Below are positions 1 through 8,159 of a stretch of DNA of 34,247 nt, in pieces. Source of the stretch: Phreatobacter sp. (GTDB taxonomy: Bacteria; Pseudomonadota; Alphaproteobacteria; Rhizobiales; Phreatobacteraceae); contig JAIEPJ010000270.1 in NCBI GenBank assembly GCA_019749835.1, forward strand, positions 1-34,247, read 5' to 3'. The translations under genes and the position numbers were made by a program. The notes below the pieces were generated by a model. It saw only the letters and a program-made list of their open reading frames with translations. It searched no databases and had not been told where the DNA came from. How positions within the stretch are numbered: the stretch's first letter is position 1; each line of letters starts with the position of its first letter.

Positions 1-64
1 TCACCGCAGGTGTGGCAACGGCAGCGCCGGCAAGAGCCAGCGCATGGCGGCGGGTGAGCGTCAT
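1..64 (-). CDS. Tat-exported protein, N-terminal fragment
   Basis: Only the first 21 codons are inside the window; the rest lies beyond the left edge. They read as a twin-arginine signal peptide: a short N-region with TRRHALALAGAA, i.e. an RR pair followed by a hydrophobic alanine/leucine stretch. A GAGG ribosome site lies about nine bases before the ATG at 64. The gene starts 141 bases downstream of a sugar-acid dehydratase on the same strand, so it may be a periplasmic binding protein or oxidoreductase of the same pathway, but that is inference. The mature protein cannot be identified. Confidence 0.6.
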   Translation of the reverse strand, partial: MTLTRRHALALAGAAVATPAV

Positions 65-205
65 GGCAGATGTCCTCGTCAACGTTCCTCGGGAGGCCGT
101 GAGGCCGGCGCCGTTTGTGGCGTCTTGGTCGATTGGACGCGACGATAGCGACTGGCAGGCGCCAGCCGCAAGGCATTTGGTCGGCCATCCGGCTGGCCCG
201 ACGCC

Positions 206-1726
206 TCACATGGTCGCGCCGATCTGCCAGGGCACGAACTCATTGTCGCCATAGCCGAGCAGTTCCGACTTGGTCTTCTCGCCCGACGCAGTCCTCAGGA
301 TGAGCTCGAAGATCTCCCGTCCCTTGTCCTCGAGCGACACCCCGTCGAGCACGTCGCCGCAATTGATGTCCATGTCGTCGATCATGCGGGCATAGATCTC
401 GGAATTGGTGGCGAGCTTGATCGACGGCGTTGGCTTGCAGCCATAGGCCGATCCGCGCCCGGTGGTGAAGCACAGGATGTTGGAGCCCCCCGCCACCTGC
501 CCCGTCGCCGCGACCGGGTCGTATCCGGGCGTGTCCATATAGACGAAGCCGTTGCGGTCGATCTTCTCGGCATAATGGTAGACGCCGCGCAGCGTCGTCG
601 ACCCGCCCTTGGCCGCGGCACCCAGCGATTTTTCGAGGATGGTCGTGAGGCCGCCCGCCTTGTTGCCGGGCGAGGGATTGTTGTCCATCGAGCCCTGGTG
701 CTTGGCCGTATAGCCCTCCCACCAGTGGATGATGTCGACCAGCTTCTCACCAACGGCGCGGCTCTCGGCCCGGCGGGTCAGGAGGTGTTCGGCGCCATAG
801 ATCTCCGGCGTTTCCGACAGGCAGGCGGTGCCGCCGTGCCGCACCAGGAGGTCCACTGCCTTGCCCAAAGCCGGATTGGCGGTGATGCCGGAATAGCCGT
901 CGGAGCCGCCGCATTGCAGCGCCAGGCAGAGTTCGGAGGCCGGCAGCGTCTCGCGCTTCGCCTGGTTGACGATCGGCAGCATCTCCCGGATGCGCGCCAG
1001 GCCGGCCTCGATCGACTTCTTCGTTCCGCCCGTCTCCTGGATGGTCATCGACTGGAAATGGGCCCCCGGATGGATCCCGTAGCGCTTCATCAGGCCGGGG
1101 ATCTGGAAAACCTCACAGCCGAGGCCGACGATCAGTACGGCGGAGACATTGGGATTGGTGGCATAGCCCCAGATCGTGCGCTCGAGGATGTCGAAGCCTA
1201 GTCCCTCGCCGGCGAGGCCACACCCCGTTCCGTGAACGAGCGGGATCACGCCGTCGACATTGGGATAGTCCTCCAGCATCCCCGACCGGTTGACCGCTTC
1301 GGCCATGAAACGGGCGACCGAGGCCGAGCAGTTCACCGAGGTGAGGATGGCGATGTAGTTGCGCGTGCCGGCGCGACCGCTCGGCCGCCGGAACCCTTGG
1401 AAAGTGGCGCGCTGGTCGACCGGAAGGACGTCCTCGGGCTGGGCGTCGCGGGCGAAGGCGTAGTCGCGTTCGAAGGCGGCGAAGGCGCAATTATGGGTAT
1501 GAACCCAGTCACCGGGCGCGATGGGTTGCGAGGCGAAGCCGATGATCTGGCCGTATTTGACGATGGGCTGGCCCTCGGTGAGCGGCCGCGTTGCCATCTT
1601 GTGGCCCTTCATGACCCGCGCTGCGGCGGTCACCCCGTCCACGCGCTTGCCGGTATCGATCGTGTCGACGGCGACGACGACATTATCTTCCGCGGCGAGG
1701 CGGATGAAGCGGGGTTGGGTGGTCAT
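206..1726 (-). CDS. Altronate/galactarate dehydratase family protein (UxaA/GarD type)
   Basis: Full-length (506 aa) sugar-acid dehydratase, a family that removes water from D-altronate or galactarate to give a 2-keto-3-deoxy acid. The N-terminal part (about residues 5-80, IRLAAEDNVVVAVDTI onwards) is the SAF-like domain; the larger C-terminal part carries the family's conserved segments GTRNY, NCSASV, HGTGCG, GLGCE, LQCGGSDGYSGITANPA, DNNPSPGNKAGG and TTGRGSAYG. The ATG at 1726 is preferred because GGGAG lies five to six bases before it; an in-frame ATG at 1762 would add twelve unusual residues. Altronate and galactarate dehydratases are hard to separate by eye, so the substrate is left open. 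It is the first gene of a minus-strand unit that continues into a Tat-exported protein, with a LacI-type palindrome 55 bases upstream. Confidence 0.9.
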   Translation of the reverse strand: MTTQPRFIRLAAEDNVVVAVDTIDTGKRVDGVTAAARVMKGHKMATRPLTEGQPIVKYGQIIGFASQPIAPGDWVHTHNCAFAAFERDYAFARDAQPEDVLPVDQRATFQGFRRPSGRAGTRNYIAILTSVNCSASVARFMAEAVNRSGMLEDYPNVDGVIPLVHGTGCGLAGEGLGFDILERTIWGYATNPNVSAVLIVGLGCEVFQIPGLMKRYGIHPGAHFQSMTIQETGGTKKSIEAGLARIREMLPIVNQAKRETLPASELCLALQCGGSDGYSGITANPALGKAVDLLVRHGGTACLSETPEIYGAEHLLTRRAESRAVGEKLVDIIHWWEGYTAKHQGSMDNNPSPGNKAGGLTTILEKSLGAAAKGGSTTLRGVYHYAEKIDRNGFVYMDTPGYDPVAATGQVAGGSNILCFTTGRGSAYGCKPTPSIKLATNSEIYARMIDDMDINCGDVLDGVSLEDKGREIFELILRTASGEKTKSELLGYGDNEFVPWQIGATM

Positions 1727-1780
1727 GGGGCTCTCCCGGCGCAGCGGCCACTCGGCCGTCATTGCCTGGGATCATGGCCT

Positions 1781-1794
1781 TTGAACCGTTTCAA
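1781..1794. promoter_or_regulatory. LacI-family-like operator upstream of the sugar-acid dehydratase
   Basis: The minus-strand sequence TTGAAACGGTTCAA is an even-length palindrome with a central CG and one mismatched pair (TTGAAAC against GGTTCAA). LacI-family repressors of sugar catabolism typically bind AT-rich half-sites around a central CG. It lies 55 bases before the dehydratase ATG, where an operator would be expected, and just after the ureG stop. No LacI-type gene is in the window, so the regulator is unknown. Confidence 0.45.
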
Positions 1795-1796
1795 GG

Positions 1797-1817
1797 AAAG
1801 AGGCCCGCCGCAGGGCC
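1797..1817 (-). terminator. Weak intrinsic terminator after ureG
   Basis: On the minus strand, nine bases after the ureG stop, GGCCC-TGCGGC-GGGCC forms a five-pair GC hairpin followed by TCTTT. The stem is short and the T-tract interrupted, so it is at best a weak terminator separating the urease operon from the dehydratase gene. Confidence 0.35.
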
Positions 1818-1825
1818 GGCCCGCC

Positions 1826-2446
1826 TCAGCCGGCGGCGAGCCCACCCTTCTCGCGCACGAAGCGGGCGACCTCGGCCACGCCGTCGCCGGTCTTGATATT
1901 GGTGAAGACGAACGGCCTTTGACCCCGCATGCGCTTCGAATCGCGGTCCATATTGCCGAGATCGGCACCGACCAGGGGCGCGAGGTCGGTCTTGTTGATG
2001 ACGAGGAGGTCCGAGCGGGTGATGCCCGGTCCGCCCTTGGACGGGATCTTTTCGCCAGCGGCGACGTCGATCACATAGATCGTGATGTCCGCGAGTTCCG
2101 GCGAGAAGGTCGCGGCGAGATTGTCGCCGCCCGATTCGATGAGGATCAGATCGAGTTCGGGAAACTTGGCCCGCATCTCGGCGACGGCCGCGAGATTGAT
2201 CGAAGCGTCCTCGCGGATCGCGGTATGCGGGCAGCCGCCGGTCTCCACTCCCATGATCCGCTCGGTCGGCAAGGCTCCCGACCGCATGAGATATTCGGCA
2301 TCCCACTTGGTGTAGATGTCGTTGGTGATGGCGGCGATCTCGAACTCGCCCTTCAGCGTCTTGCATAGTGCATCCATCAGCGCCGTCTTGCCGGAGCCGA
2401 CAGGGCCACCGATTCCGACGCGCAGGGGTCCGTGAGGTGAAGCCAT
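1826..2446 (-). CDS. ureG: Urease accessory GTPase UreG
   Basis: UreG (206 aa) is the SIMIBI-class GTPase whose GTP hydrolysis drives nickel delivery into apo-urease, as part of the UreD-UreF-UreG complex. Visible motifs are the P-loop GPVGSGKT (residues 14-21), the nickel-binding CPH triad (72-74) in the context [14 protein letters not shown], the segment [19 protein letters not shown], and NKTD for guanine recognition. The ATG at 2446 has AAAGGA upstream and gives the usual family start and length; an upstream in-frame start at 2515 would overlap the end of ureF and add 23 unlike residues. It is the last gene of the urease operon, 65 bases after ureF. Confidence 0.97.
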   Translation of the reverse strand: MASPHGPLRVGIGGPVGSGKTALMDALCKTLKGEFEIAAITNDIYTKWDAEYLMRSGALPTERIMGVETGGCPHTAIREDASINLAAVAEMRAKFPELDLILIESGGDNLAATFSPELADITIYVIDVAAGEKIPSKGGPGITRSDLLVINKTDLAPLVGADLGNMDRDSKRMRGQRPFVFTNIKTGDGVAEVARFVREKGGLAAG

Positions 2447-2511
2447 GATCCAATCCTTTGTGCAGACACGTTCTGACCCGGAAACGGGTTTCCACCTGTC
2501 GGAATCGTGCC

Positions 2512-3207
2512 TCAACTCCTGAAGAGACGGGTGTACTGCGTTTCGTGGCGCATGGAGGCGATATCCGACCGCAGGGCGTGGCCGCCGACATCATCGAGCG
2601 CCAGACGCAACGCGGCCGTGGTGGTCGCGGCAACCACCGGCTCCAGGGCGGCGAGCGCCCTTTGACCGTCGGTCTGCCCGAGGGGGACGAGCCGGACAGC
2701 CGCAGAGATGAGGTTCGCCGCCACGGCGTGCAACAAGGCATGGACAGCCGTCGCCTCGCCGATGCCGTGCGCCGCCGTCGCGGCCCCTACTGCCACCGGA
2801 TAGGCAACGGCCTCCGGCCAGGAGGCACGGACGAGGGCGAGTGGTGCCGCCGGCCAGGCGGCTTCGGTTGCGGCCATGAAGGCATTGCCCTGGGCGGAGG
2901 TCTCGAGCCGCCGCTCGCGGGTCGGCTGAAAGGCAAGCGCCAGTTCGGCGACCGCCGCGAGGGCTGTGCCGTCGCCCACGGTCACGGCGCGATGGGAATG
3001 GGCGCAGAACGTCGCATCCGCCAGCCCGGAACCCTCCGCTAGGACGATGCCGAGCCAGTCTACGAGGCTCTTCAGATCGGTGATGTCGCCGGTTTCGACC
3101 GCCCATTCGATGCCGTGCGAATAGCTGAAGGCACCGACCGGATAGGCCGGCGACATCCAGGCGAGCAGGCGATAGAGGGCCGCGGGGGCGGCGGACGACT
3201 CAGCCAT
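2512..3207 (-). CDS. ureF: Urease accessory protein UreF
   Basis: UreF (231 aa) is an all-helical protein that bridges UreD and UreG and acts on UreG GTPase activity during urease maturation. The N-terminal [20 protein letters not shown] is the family hallmark, and later LPLGQ-like (VPLGQTDGQ) and C-terminal [19 protein letters not shown] segments also fit. Several in-frame ATG codons exist (3240, 3234, 3225, 3219, 3207). I chose 3207 ([15 protein letters not shown]) because it overlaps the ureE stop in ATGGCTGA, giving an eight-base overlap that suggests translational coupling; the longer versions would be read through the histidine-coding end of ureE. Confidence 0.93.
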   Translation of the reverse strand: MAESSAAPAALYRLLAWMSPAYPVGAFSYSHGIEWAVETGDITDLKSLVDWLGIVLAEGSGLADATFCAHSHRAVTVGDGTALAAVAELALAFQPTRERRLETSAQGNAFMAATEAAWPAAPLALVRASWPEAVAYPVAVGAATAAHGIGEATAVHALLHAVAANLISAAVRLVPLGQTDGQRALAALEPVVAATTTAALRLALDDVGGHALRSDIASMRHETQYTRLFRS

Positions 3208-3877
3208 GTTTGTGGGCATGTCCATGGTGGTCATGGGCATGGTCGTGCCCGCAGCCGCAGGACTCGTCGTGCACGTGGTCGGCGGTCTTCACGGCGAGCA
3301 CGTCCCGCTGCTTCGGTTCATGCGTGTGGCCGTGCGCATGCGAATGCCCGTGGTGATGGCCGTGTCCATGGTCATGGGCATGCCCGTGATCGTGGGCATG
3401 ACCGTGATTATGCGCGTGGCCGTGATCGTGCCCAGTCACCGTGCCGTGGCCATAGGCGCCGCCTTCGGGGTCGAAGGGCGCCTCGATCGGCACGACCTTC
3501 GCGCCGAGCCCGCGCACCATGTCCTCGATGACGTGGTCGCGGCGGATCCTCAGCCGCGTGCCCATGATCTGGGTCGGCAGATGGCGGTTGCCGAGGTGCC
3601 AGGCGACCCGGACCATGTGGTTCGGATCGCTCGTGCGGATCTCGACCAGCGGCTCGGCGGCGGCAACGACGAGGACGACGCGGCCGTCCTCGAGCTGCAA
3701 TCCGCAATCGGAGACGAGCGGCACCGCTTCGGGCAGGTCGAGCAGGAATTCCGTGCCCTCGACGCCCTCGAGCACGAGTCGCCGCCGGTGGCGGTCGTCA
3801 TAGTCGAGCACGACGCGGTCGATAACGCCGGCCTCGGCGAAGGAACGGGGCTTAAGGACCTGGGTAGCGCGGATCAT
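3200..3877 (-). CDS. ureE: Urease nickel metallochaperone UreE with long His-rich tail
   Basis: UreE (225 aa) binds nickel and hands it to UreG. Residues 1-75 form the peptide-binding domain and about 76-140 the metal-binding domain, with the conserved [10 protein letters not shown] (His94, His99) and RRDHVIEDM (His115). The C-terminal extension is strongly histidine-rich: residues 150-186 alternate His with Gly/Ala/Asp, and a second cluster at 201-224 follows a CGCG motif (207-210); together about 30 histidines. Such tails in this family bind extra nickel and may serve as a store. The gene overlaps ureF by eight bases and is separated from ureC by 106 bases containing a hairpin, so its expression may be set apart from the structural genes. 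Confidence 0.96.
   Translation of the reverse strand: MIRATQVLKPRSFAEAGVIDRVVLDYDDRHRRRLVLEGVEGTEFLLDLPEAVPLVSDCGLQLEDGRVVLVVAAAEPLVEIRTSDPNHMVRVAWHLGNRHLPTQIMGTRLRIRRDHVIEDMVRGLGAKVVPIEAPFDPEGGAYGHGTVTGHDHGHAHNHGHAHDHGHAHDHGHGHHHGHSHAHGHTHEPKQRDVLAVKTADHVHDESCGCGHDHAHDHHGHAHKHG
3320..3430 (-). repeat. Low-complexity His-codon tract in ureE
   Basis: Degenerate tandem repetition of CAT/CAC codons alternating with GGC, GCC and GAC encodes ureE residues 150-186. It is internally repetitive at the DNA level and is therefore a place where length variation between strains or assembly errors could arise. Confidence 0.8.
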
Positions 3878-3916
3878 GGTGTGTCTCTTGTCCTGGAGGG
3901 CTTGCAGAACTGGAGT

Positions 3917-3953
3917 GCGTCCTTAGAGGCGACAGCCAAGCCTCGAAGGACGC
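3917..3953. repeat. Intergenic palindrome between ureC and ureE
   Basis: The arms are GCGTCCTTAGAGGC (3917-3930) and GCCTCGAAGGACGC (3940-3953): fourteen pairs with one mismatch around a nine-base loop. There is no T-run on the minus strand after it, so it is not a standard intrinsic terminator. Its GTCCTTCGAGGC core resembles dispersed intergenic palindromes that are common in Hyphomicrobiales genomes (recalled from general knowledge, not searched). It may act as a processing or partial termination site between ureC and ureE. Confidence 0.7.
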
Positions 3954-3983
3954 AATAGCCCAAATGCTGCCCGCTGGCGAACG

Positions 3984-5699
3984 TCAGAACAGGAAATAGC
4001 GCTGCGCCATGGGCAGCTCCTTCGCCGGTTCGCAGGTCAGGAGTTCCCCGTCCGCCCGCACCTCGTAGGTCTCGGGGTGAACCTCGATATGCGGCGTCGC
4101 GCTATTGTGGATGAGGCTCTTCTTGGAAATGCCGCCGCGCACATTCTCCACCGGCAGCACGATCCGCTCGAGGCCGAGCTTCTCGTGCACGCCCTTCTCA
4201 TAGGCCGCCTTGGAGACGAAGGTGACCGAAGAGGCCGTCATCGCCTTGCCGAAGGCGCCGAACATCGGCCGATAGTGCATCGGCTGCGGCGTCGGGATCG
4301 AGGCATTGGGGTCGCCCATCGGCGCCGCGGCGATGGTGCCGCACTTGATGACGAGCGCCGGCTTCACGCCGAAGAACTTCGGCTCCCACAGGACGAGATC
4401 GGCGAGCTTGCCGACCTCCACCGAGCCGATGTGCTTCGACAACCCGTGGGCAATGGCCGGATTGATCGTCACCTTGGCGATGTAGCGCTTTACCCGGAAA
4501 TTGTCGGCGCCAGTGCCGACGTCCTCGGCGAGCGAGCCGCGTTGCACCTTCATCTTGTGGGCGGTCTGGAAGGTGCGGATGATCACCTCGCCGATGCGAC
4601 CCATGGCTTGGCTGTCGGAGGCCATGATGGAAAGCGCGCCCATGTCGTGGAGGATGTCCTCCGCGGCGATGGTCTCCTTGCGGATCCGGCTCTCGGCGAA
4701 GGCGACGTCCTCGGGGATGGAGGGCGACAGGTGGTGGCAGACCATGAGCATGTCGAGATGTTCCTCGATCGTGTTCACGGTGTAGGGCATGGTCGGATTG
4801 GTCGAGGACGGCAGCACGTTCTCCACCATGGCGACCTTGATGATATCAGGCGCATGACCGCCGCCGGCGCCTTCCGTGTGGAAAGCGTGGATGGTGCGGC
4901 CCTTCAGCGCCGCGATCGTGTCGTCGACGAAGCCGCTCTCGTTCAGGGTGTCCGTGTGGATCATCACCTGGATGTCGTGGTCGTCGGCAACCGACAGGCA
5001 ATTGTCGATCGCGGCCGGCGTCGTGCCCCAGTCCTCGTGCAGCTTGAGGGCGCAGGCCCCCGCCTCGATCTGCTCCACAAGGGCATCCGGCAGCGCCGCA
5101 TTGCCCTTGCCGGCGAAGGCGAGGTTCATCGGGAAGGCTTCCGCCGCCTGGAGCATGCGGGTGATGTGCCAGGGACCGGGCGTGCAGGTCGTCGCCGTGG
5201 TGCCCGACGCGGGTCCCGTGCCGCCGCCGAGCATGGTGGTGAGGCCGCTCATCAGGGCGTCGTCGATCTGCTGCGGGCAGATGAAGTGGATATGGCTGTC
5301 GATGCCGCCGGCGGTGAGAATCTTGCCCTCGCCGCCGATCGCCTCGGTGCCGGGGCCGATGATGATGTTAACGTCAGGCTGCACATCGGGATTGCCAGCC
5401 TTGCCGATGGCGGCGATGCGGCCCTCCTTGAGCCCGACATCCGCCTTCACGATCCCCCAGTGATCGATGATCAGGACATTGGTGATGACCGTATCGACCG
5501 CCCCTGCCCGGTTGGTCACCTGACTCTGGCCCATGCCATCGCGGATCACCTTGCCGCCCCCGAACTTCACCTCCTCGCCATAGGTGGTGAAGTCCTTCTC
5601 GACCGCGACGAAGAGCTCGGTGTCGGCAAGCCGCACCCTGTCGCCAACGGTCGGCCCGAACATGTCGGCATAGGCGCCGCGCGTCATCCTGTAGGGCAT
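3984..5699 (-). CDS. ureC: Urease alpha (catalytic) subunit
   Basis: UreC (571 aa) carries the dinickel active site that hydrolyses urea to ammonia and carbamate. Ligand residues are all visible: His136 and His138 in DSHIHF, the carbamylated Lys219 in ALKLHEDWG, His248 in MIHTDTLNE, His274 in [15 protein letters not shown] and Asp362 in ASDSQAMGR. The mobile flap [13 protein letters not shown] contains Cys321 and the catalytic His322. The length is normal for the separate alpha subunit. The first ATG (5699) is preferred because GAGGAG stands seven bases before it; the second at codon 5 has no better site. It follows ureB by 21 bases. Confidence 0.98.
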   Translation of the reverse strand: MPYRMTRGAYADMFGPTVGDRVRLADTELFVAVEKDFTTYGEEVKFGGGKVIRDGMGQSQVTNRAGAVDTVITNVLIIDHWGIVKADVGLKEGRIAAIGKAGNPDVQPDVNIIIGPGTEAIGGEGKILTAGGIDSHIHFICPQQIDDALMSGLTTMLGGGTGPASGTTATTCTPGPWHITRMLQAAEAFPMNLAFAGKGNAALPDALVEQIEAGACALKLHEDWGTTPAAIDNCLSVADDHDIQVMIHTDTLNESGFVDDTIAALKGRTIHAFHTEGAGGGHAPDIIKVAMVENVLPSSTNPTMPYTVNTIEEHLDMLMVCHHLSPSIPEDVAFAESRIRKETIAAEDILHDMGALSIMASDSQAMGRIGEVIIRTFQTAHKMKVQRGSLAEDVGTGADNFRVKRYIAKVTINPAIAHGLSKHIGSVEVGKLADLVLWEPKFFGVKPALVIKCGTIAAAPMGDPNASIPTPQPMHYRPMFGAFGKAMTASSVTFVSKAAYEKGVHEKLGLERIVLPVENVRGGISKKSLIHNSATPHIEVHPETYEVRADGELLTCEPAKELPMAQRYFLF

Positions 5700-5720
5700 G
5701 ATATTCTCCTCGGATTGCGC

Positions 5721-6026
5721 TCAGAGCTTGCCCATGACCGTCTGGCGGAAGCCGTAGACGGTGCGGGATCCGCGATAGGGTACAAGCGTCACCTCGCGCG
5801 TCTGGCCCGGCTCGAACCGAACGGCGGTGCCAGGCGGGATGTCGAGGCGCATCCCGCGCGCCTGTTCGCGGTCGAAGGCCAGACCCGGATTGGTCTCGTA
5901 GAAATGGTAGTGCGAGCCGACCTGAACCGGACGGTCGCCCGTGTTGGACACCGTCAGCACGATGCTGTTCAGCCCCTGATTGAGCTCAACCATGCCCTCG
6001 GCTGGAATGATTTCGCCGGGTTTCAT
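5721..6026 (-). CDS. ureB: Urease beta subunit
   Basis: UreB (101 aa) is the small structural beta subunit of the UreABC trimer. The family core [18 protein letters not shown], the HYHFYETN segment and the end [11 protein letters not shown] are all present. The start at 6026 has GGGAG seven to eight bases upstream, and its ATG overlaps the stop of the preceding DUF1272 gene as ATGA, pointing to coupled translation. A longer in-frame reading to 6191 runs through the DUF1272 gene in another frame and is not supported. Confidence 0.97.
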   Translation of the reverse strand: MKPGEIIPAEGMVELNQGLNSIVLTVSNTGDRPVQVGSHYHFYETNPGLAFDREQARGMRLDIPPGTAVRFEPGQTREVTLVPYRGSRTVYGFRQTVMGKL

Positions 6027-6274
6027 CGTGCAACTCCCTGACAGCCTTCGGCCTTGAGGACCCGCTTTGTCGAGGCTGGAAAGCGCGCCAGCTTGGCCGC
6101 CGGCCGGATCGGGCGACGGACGAGGTCGCCGCCGCAATTCGGGCAGAGGCCCTTGAGGATATCCCCGGCGCAATCGGCGCAGAACGTGCACTCAAAAGTG
6201 CAGATCACGGCGTCCTGCGCGTCGGGGGCAAGGTCCCGGTCGCAACATTCGCAGTTCGGGCGCAGTTCCAGCAT
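6023..6274 (-). CDS. DUF1272 cysteine-rich putative zinc-binding protein
   Basis: An 83-residue protein that begins [17 protein letters not shown] and is rich in cysteine: Cys8, 10, 11, 25, 29, 32, 35, 44, 47 and 78. The spacing (CxxC pairs 29/32, 32/35 and 44/47) is that of a small zinc-ribbon or RING-like fold, matching the DUF1272 family, whose function is not known. The ATG at 6274 has GGGAG six bases upstream. The stop overlaps the ureB start by four bases, and the gene lies between hupE/ureJ and ureB, so it should be made together with urease. A role in metal handling is only a guess. Confidence 0.85.
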   Translation of the reverse strand: MLELRPNCECCDRDLAPDAQDAVICTFECTFCADCAGDILKGLCPNCGGDLVRRPIRPAAKLARFPASTKRVLKAEGCQGVAR

Positions 6275-6297
6275 GCGATGCTCCCGGTGACGTTGGA

Positions 6298-6885
6298 TCA
6301 GAAGAAGCGGGCGGCGAGAACCACGCCTGCCACCGCCGTCAATCCGCCGGCCGCGCGCGCGGCAATCGGCATGGCGAACCGGGCGGCGAGAACCGTGACG
6401 GCGATGCCGACAGCATGGAGCAGCGTCGTCGCCATGGCGAAGCCGCCGGCATAGGCGAGCCCGGAGGCATCCGCGGGGATTTCGGTACCATGCGCGTGGC
6501 CATGCAGCAGGCCCGCGAGCGCCGCCAGCGCGCAACCGACCGCCACATTGGGGCTGAGAGCGAGCGCGGCGGCAAGGCCGATCACCACCACCGACGCAAC
6601 GATCCCCTGTTCGACCAGGGGCATAGGCACACCGGCCATTCCGAGGGTTCCGCCGACGGCCATGGCGACGACGAAGCTTGCGGGCCAGAGCCACAGGGCC
6701 CGCCCCCCGGCGAGGCCCGCCCACAGTCCGATCGCGACCATGGCGAGCAGGTGGTCGAAGCCGCCGAGCGGATGGGCGAAGCCCGAGGTGAAGGCATGGC
6801 CGTGCCCGACCCCCGTATGGGCCTCGGCCGCAGAGGCCATGGCGAGGAACGCGGCTGCGGGAAGGACGAGGCGGAGAGAGCGCAT
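6298..6885 (-). CDS. HupE/UreJ family membrane protein, probable nickel permease
   Basis: A 195-residue membrane protein with an N-terminal signal-like segment ending near AEAH and about six further hydrophobic segments. The family signature FAHPLGGFDHLLAMVAIGLWA, with His/Asp residues likely to bind metal, follows a short HTGVGHGHA stretch, and a second histidine group (LLHGHAHG) lies near residue 128. HupE/UreJ proteins are secondary nickel or cobalt transporters found in hydrogenase and urease operons. Its position between ureA (20 bases) and DUF1272 (23 bases) makes nickel import for urease the most likely role. Both symbols, hupE and ureJ, are used for this family. Confidence 0.9.
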   Translation of the reverse strand: MRSLRLVLPAAAFLAMASAAEAHTGVGHGHAFTSGFAHPLGGFDHLLAMVAIGLWAGLAGGRALWLWPASFVVAMAVGGTLGMAGVPMPLVEQGIVASVVVIGLAAALALSPNVAVGCALAALAGLLHGHAHGTEIPADASGLAYAGGFAMATTLLHAVGIAVTVLAARFAMPIAARAAGGLTAVAGVVLAARFF

Positions 6886-6905
6886 GGGATCGGGCCTGTG
6901 CTGGA

Positions 6906-7208
6906 TCAGCGGATGGGATCGTGGACGGTGACGAGCTTGGTGCCGTCGGGAAAGGTCGCCTCGACCTGGATGTCGTGGATCATCTCGGCGATGCCATCCA
7001 TGACCTGATCGCGCGAGATGACATGGGCTCCCGCTTCCATCAGATCGGCGACGGCGCGACCGTCGCGGGCCCCTTCGACGACATAATCCGTGATCAGGGC
7101 GATGGCCTCCGGATAGTTCAGCTTAACCCCTCGCTCCAGGCGCCGTCGCGCCACCATGGCGGCCATGGAAACCAGGAGCTTGTCCTTCTCACGCGGCGAG
7201 AGATTCAT
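6906..7208 (-). CDS. ureA: Urease gamma subunit
   Basis: UreA (100 aa) is the gamma structural subunit. The sequence starts [20 protein letters not shown] and contains the conserved [29 protein letters not shown] and VTVHDPI segments, at the standard length. It begins nine bases after ureD and is followed by hupE/ureJ and DUF1272 before ureB, so ureA and ureB are not adjacent here. Confidence 0.98.
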   Translation of the reverse strand: MNLSPREKDKLLVSMAAMVARRRLERGVKLNYPEAIALITDYVVEGARDGRAVADLMEAGAHVISRDQVMDGIAEMIHDIQVEATFPDGTKLVTVHDPIR

Positions 7209-7217
7209 CGGCCTTCC

Positions 7218-8069
7218 TCAACAGGACCACACGCGCGGGATCGGCCCGCGCAGCAGTACCAGAATGTTCACCAGTGCGGTCCGGAGCGCAAATGGATCGG
7301 CGGCCAGCAGGCGGAGCGACAGGAGCCCGTCGAAGGCGCTGACGCCTGCCTCGACACCCTGCCCATGAACCTGCTCCAGCAGGAGCCTGACAGCCTCGAC
7401 GCGTTGCTCGGCATCCGGCGCGACAAGGACGAGGCTCGCCGCAGCCACGGCCCCTGCCCCGCAGGCCCGGCCCTTCAGGGCATCCGCGACGCCGCCTTCG
7501 AACCTCAGGCCCTCGGCATAGACGAGCCGGCCGCCGCGCCTGATCCGCCAACGATCGAAGAGATAGGCGTGGTCCACCCGTTCACCGCGGGCGAGCCGGC
7601 CAAAAACGACGCTCTCGACCGCCAGAACGGTCGCGCCGGCATCCATGTCGACGGTCAACCGGCGCTCCAGTGCCGAGCCGTCGAAAAGGATGGCCTCCTG
7701 CGGCAGCCAGGCGAGGTCAGCGCCCGCGGCAACCCTGATCGCAGTATCGAAGTGACCGATCCCGCCGGAGGAGCGGTAGACTTTCTCGGCGGCCTGCGTC
7801 GTCACCACAGCCCGTGTCGCGGGGCCTGCCGTGATGTCCAGCACGAACCGATCGCCGCCGGTGATGCCGCCAGCGGTGTTGATCACCACGGCCTCAAGCG
7901 CCTCGCCAGGCTCGACCCGCGGCATCCGGATGCGCAGTCCGGCCTCCTGGTAGCACTCACGGATCACCGTGCCCCCGTCGCGCAGGCCAAGTGCGAGACG
8001 GCCGGCGCCATAGGTTCGCTGCATCCGCGCCCCGGGGGAGCGCCAGACGAATTCTCCTGCAGTCGACAT
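7218..8069 (-). CDS. ureD: Urease accessory protein UreD
   Basis: UreD (283 aa from this start) is the scaffold that binds apo-urease and forms the nickel-delivery complex with UreF and UreG. Family segments are clear: VVINTAGGITGGDRF, TTQAAEKVYRS, ADLAWLPQEAILFDGS, and VFGRLARGE. The start is uncertain: in-frame ATG codons exist at 8204, 8090, 8069 and 8024 and none has a strong ribosome site. I chose 8069 (MSTAGEFVWRSPGARMQ) because residues before it are arginine-rich and unlike the family, and because family members usually begin a few tens of residues before the INTAGG segment. It is the first gene of the urease operon. Confidence 0.93.
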   Translation of the reverse strand: MSTAGEFVWRSPGARMQRTYGAGRLALGLRDGGTVIRECYQEAGLRIRMPRVEPGEALEAVVINTAGGITGGDRFVLDITAGPATRAVVTTQAAEKVYRSSGGIGHFDTAIRVAAGADLAWLPQEAILFDGSALERRLTVDMDAGATVLAVESVVFGRLARGERVDHAYLFDRWRIRRGGRLVYAEGLRFEGGVADALKGRACGAGAVAAASLVLVAPDAEQRVEAVRLLLEQVHGQGVEAGVSAFDGLLSLRLLAADPFALRTALVNILVLLRGPIPRVWSC

Positions 8070-8144
8070 ATCGGCGACATTCGCCAGCATCTGCCCATGG
8101 CCCCCGCGAGGCGCGATTTTGGTCACCGCCCTGCGGCGTCGCAA

Positions 8145-8159
8145 GCACAGAAATTGTGC
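8145..8159. promoter_or_regulatory. Dyad GCACA-N5-TGTGC upstream of ureD
   Basis: A perfect five-base inverted repeat, GCACAGAAATTGTGC, lies about 76 bases before the chosen ureD start. The GCAC-N7-GTGC spacing equals that of NtrC binding sites (TGCAC-type half-sites), which would suit nitrogen control of urease, but the bases flanking the half-sites do not fit well and no correctly spaced sigma-54 promoter is seen. If ureD really started at 8204 the dyad would lie inside the gene. Confidence 0.35.

Noticed and set aside
183-198. Hairpin GGCCA-N6-TGGCC after the dehydratase gene
   Set aside because: Five pairs with no T-run on the transcribed strand; too weak for a terminator.
2458-3042. Long plus-strand open frames opposite ureF and other urease genes
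   Set aside because: They mirror well-recognised minus-strand genes and are frames kept open by high GC; no family resemblance.
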